A DNA stretch of 7,603 nt from Saprospiraceae bacterium (GTDB lineage: Bacteria > Bacteroidota > Bacteroidia > Chitinophagales > Saprospiraceae), in NCBI GenBank assembly GCA_004297645.1, contig SCUG01000702.1:1-7603 (forward strand), read 5' to 3'. Of this stretch, positions 6,760 to 7,603 are shown piece after piece. Made by a program: the position numbers and the translations under genes. The notes under the pieces were generated by a model. The model did no database searches and was not told where the DNA came from. It saw nothing but the letters and a program-made list of their open reading frames with translations. Within the stretch, counting starts at the first letter, position 1. Each line of letters opens with the position of its first letter.

Positions 6760-7339
6760 AAAGAACAGTGCAGGACAAGCCGGGTCAATGACCGGATGCC
6801 GCAAAGCTTACGCTGGCAGTGGTTTTTTCAACACAAAACGGACTTCGATGATGGGTTTCGATGACAATTCTGAACAGATACAGGGAGTATGTGAAGTCAT
6901 GTTTCCTACGGGTTTATGATTCGAGATAACAGGGGTAGGTGGGAACAATGAAGCATAAATGTAAACAATACTTTTGCATTTTGGCAAAAACCCTTCTGTT
7001 TTTTTTGTAATACCCCCTTTTGATTACCATATGAAATCTCGTCGAATCCTGTTTGGGAAGAATGAGGGGTAAGCTACTTTATGCTTCAAACTTTCGTTGT
7101 CATTCTCGTTTTCTATGATGCATGGAGAACGAAAGACAGCGCGCCATAAAAATTCACCAACCTCCCGGAAACAATTTGATAACATACCTCGTTTGCACAC
7201 GTTTGAAACCGGTCATTCAGCATACAATGTAGCACACCGCCTAAGTAATATGGTGCAAAAAGTTTAGCCTGGTAAAGTGATGTGCTGTCCACATCGGATA
7301 TGTCAGACGAATTAAAGTTTGTGTTTTTTTTTCAAAAAG
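6760..7339. other. Intergenic region between divergent operons, no gene seen
   Basis: I see no credible coding frame or RNA gene here. The DNA is clearly richer in A and T than the operon to its left, and stops are frequent in all frames. It holds the upstream region of the minus-strand operon, an 11-base inverted repeat (6949-6959 and 7078-7088), an 8-base inverted repeat (7091-7098 and 7128-7135), an 8-T run at 6999-7006, and an AT-rich tract at 7311-7340 just before the strong plus-strand promoter. A TACTTTTG at 6969-6976 matches the -7 consensus on the plus strand but has no matching -33 element. Confidence 0.7.
6949..7088. repeat. 140-base segment bounded by 11-base inverted repeats
   Basis: TGAAGCATAAA at 6949-6959 is the exact reverse complement of TTTATGCTTCA at 7078-7088, with 118 bases between them. 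Both outer ends are flanked by AA. The layout resembles a very small non-autonomous element (MITE) with a possible 2-base target duplication, but only one copy is visible and an 11-base match can occur by chance in AT-rich DNA. Confidence 0.3.
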
Positions 7340-7370
7340 TTTGCAAGTAATAAAAGGGCGTGTATCTTTG
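7340..7370 (+). promoter_or_regulatory. Strong Bacteroidota-type promoter, probably of an rRNA operon
   Basis: TTTG at 7340-7343 and TATCTTTG at 7363-7370 are separated by exactly 19 bases, matching the -33/-7 consensus (TTTG, 19-21 bases, TAnnTTTG) used by the primary sigma factor of this phylum. An AT-rich tract with nine Ts and five As lies directly upstream and may act as an UP-like element. Transcription should start about 4-7 bases after 7370. The boxA-like motif downstream suggests a stable-RNA operon. Confidence 0.8.
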
Positions 7371-7374
7371 CGTC

Positions 7375-7603
7375 CGCTTTTCGAAAAAGGCAAGTCCTCA
7401 ACGATAATTCAGGAAGTTTCAAAAACTAAGAATATAGGAGGCGTCGCTCTCAAATTGCGAATGCGCAAAAACGGGAAGATGCTCTCAACAAGTTCATTGA
7501 CACCGAGGAAAGAAAGAGGTAAGGAAGATAAAGAATCTAGAGATTAAGATTTTGAGAGAGAAAGGGCCACTGATCTGAGGGTAAAGGAAATGGGAGTATT
7601 TTT
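7375..7603 (+). ncRNA. Probable rRNA operon leader, partial (16S beyond right edge)
   Basis: No credible protein frame follows the promoter. The sequence is purine-rich and contains a boxA-like site (7490-7502), as expected for the leader preceding 16S rRNA. The mature 16S 5' end (AGAGTTTGATC type) is not present, so the gene itself would lie beyond base 7603. A short hairpin, TTGCG-AATG-CGCAA, sits at 7455-7468. The exact transcript start is inferred from the promoter. It could instead lead to a tRNA or ribosomal-protein operon. Confidence 0.55.
7490..7502 (+). promoter_or_regulatory. boxA-like antitermination motif
   Basis: AAGTTCATTGACA resembles the boxA element of rRNA leaders: E. coli has GCTCTTTAACA, and Bacteroidota leaders typically have GTTCTTTGACA just before 16S. 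The core GTTCATTGACA differs from the Bacteroidota form at one position. BoxA binds the NusB/NusE antitermination complex. Its place about 115 bases after the predicted transcription start fits an rrn leader. Confidence 0.6.

Noticed and set aside
6972..7006. Possible terminator: TTTTGC / GCAAAA stem followed by eight Ts on the plus strand
   Set aside because: The T-run starts 9 bases after the stem, the stem is short and AT-rich, and no plus-strand gene precedes it.
7341..7547. Plus-strand frame of 68 codons starting with TTG
   Set aside because: Its start lies inside the -33 element and it reads through the -7 box and the boxA-like site, so it cannot be translated from this promoter; the Lys/Arg-rich product fits leader RNA read as protein.

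Overview
The window most likely comes from a chromosome of the phylum Bacteroidota. The clearest sign is a promoter at 7340-7370 with the phylum's distinctive layout (TTTG, 19 bases, TATCTTTG). The genes also lack Shine-Dalgarno sequences and have A-rich stretches before their start codons. The moderately GC-rich coding DNA next to AT-rich intergenic DNA would fit a Saprospiria-like lineage, but that is only a guess.

Three long genes lie on the minus strand and read right to left, with gaps of about 100 and 68 bases, so they look like one operon. In order of transcription they are: (1) 6734-5592, a 380-residue protein with a His-Gly / Cys-x-x-Gly layout that suggests a caspase-like (clan CD) fold; (2) 5490-2026, a 1154-residue beta-rich protein that I recognise as a DUF6603-family protein of unknown function; (3) 1957 to beyond base 1, a protein of at least 652 residues with a conserved-looking N-terminal region and a two-helix membrane hairpin near the end of what is visible. 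Gene 3 runs off the left edge without a stop. The many plus-strand open frames across 1-2126 are shadows of it.

Both gaps between the genes hold strong hairpins. The one between genes 2 and 3 also contains four tandem 7-base units. Neither hairpin is followed by a T-run on the minus strand, so neither looks like a terminator.

From about 6760 to 7339 the window is intergenic and I see no gene in it. At 7340 a strong plus-strand promoter begins a leader with a boxA-like antitermination motif at 7490-7502. This looks like the start of a ribosomal RNA operon whose 16S gene would begin just past the right edge. The protein operon and the presumed rRNA operon are therefore divergent.

The best candidate for an undescribed system is the three-gene cluster. 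It combines a possible cytoplasmic caspase-like protein, a giant beta-rich scaffold or lipid-binding-like protein, and a membrane-anchored partner. None of the three has a recognisable secretion signal. Any function for the cluster is inference.
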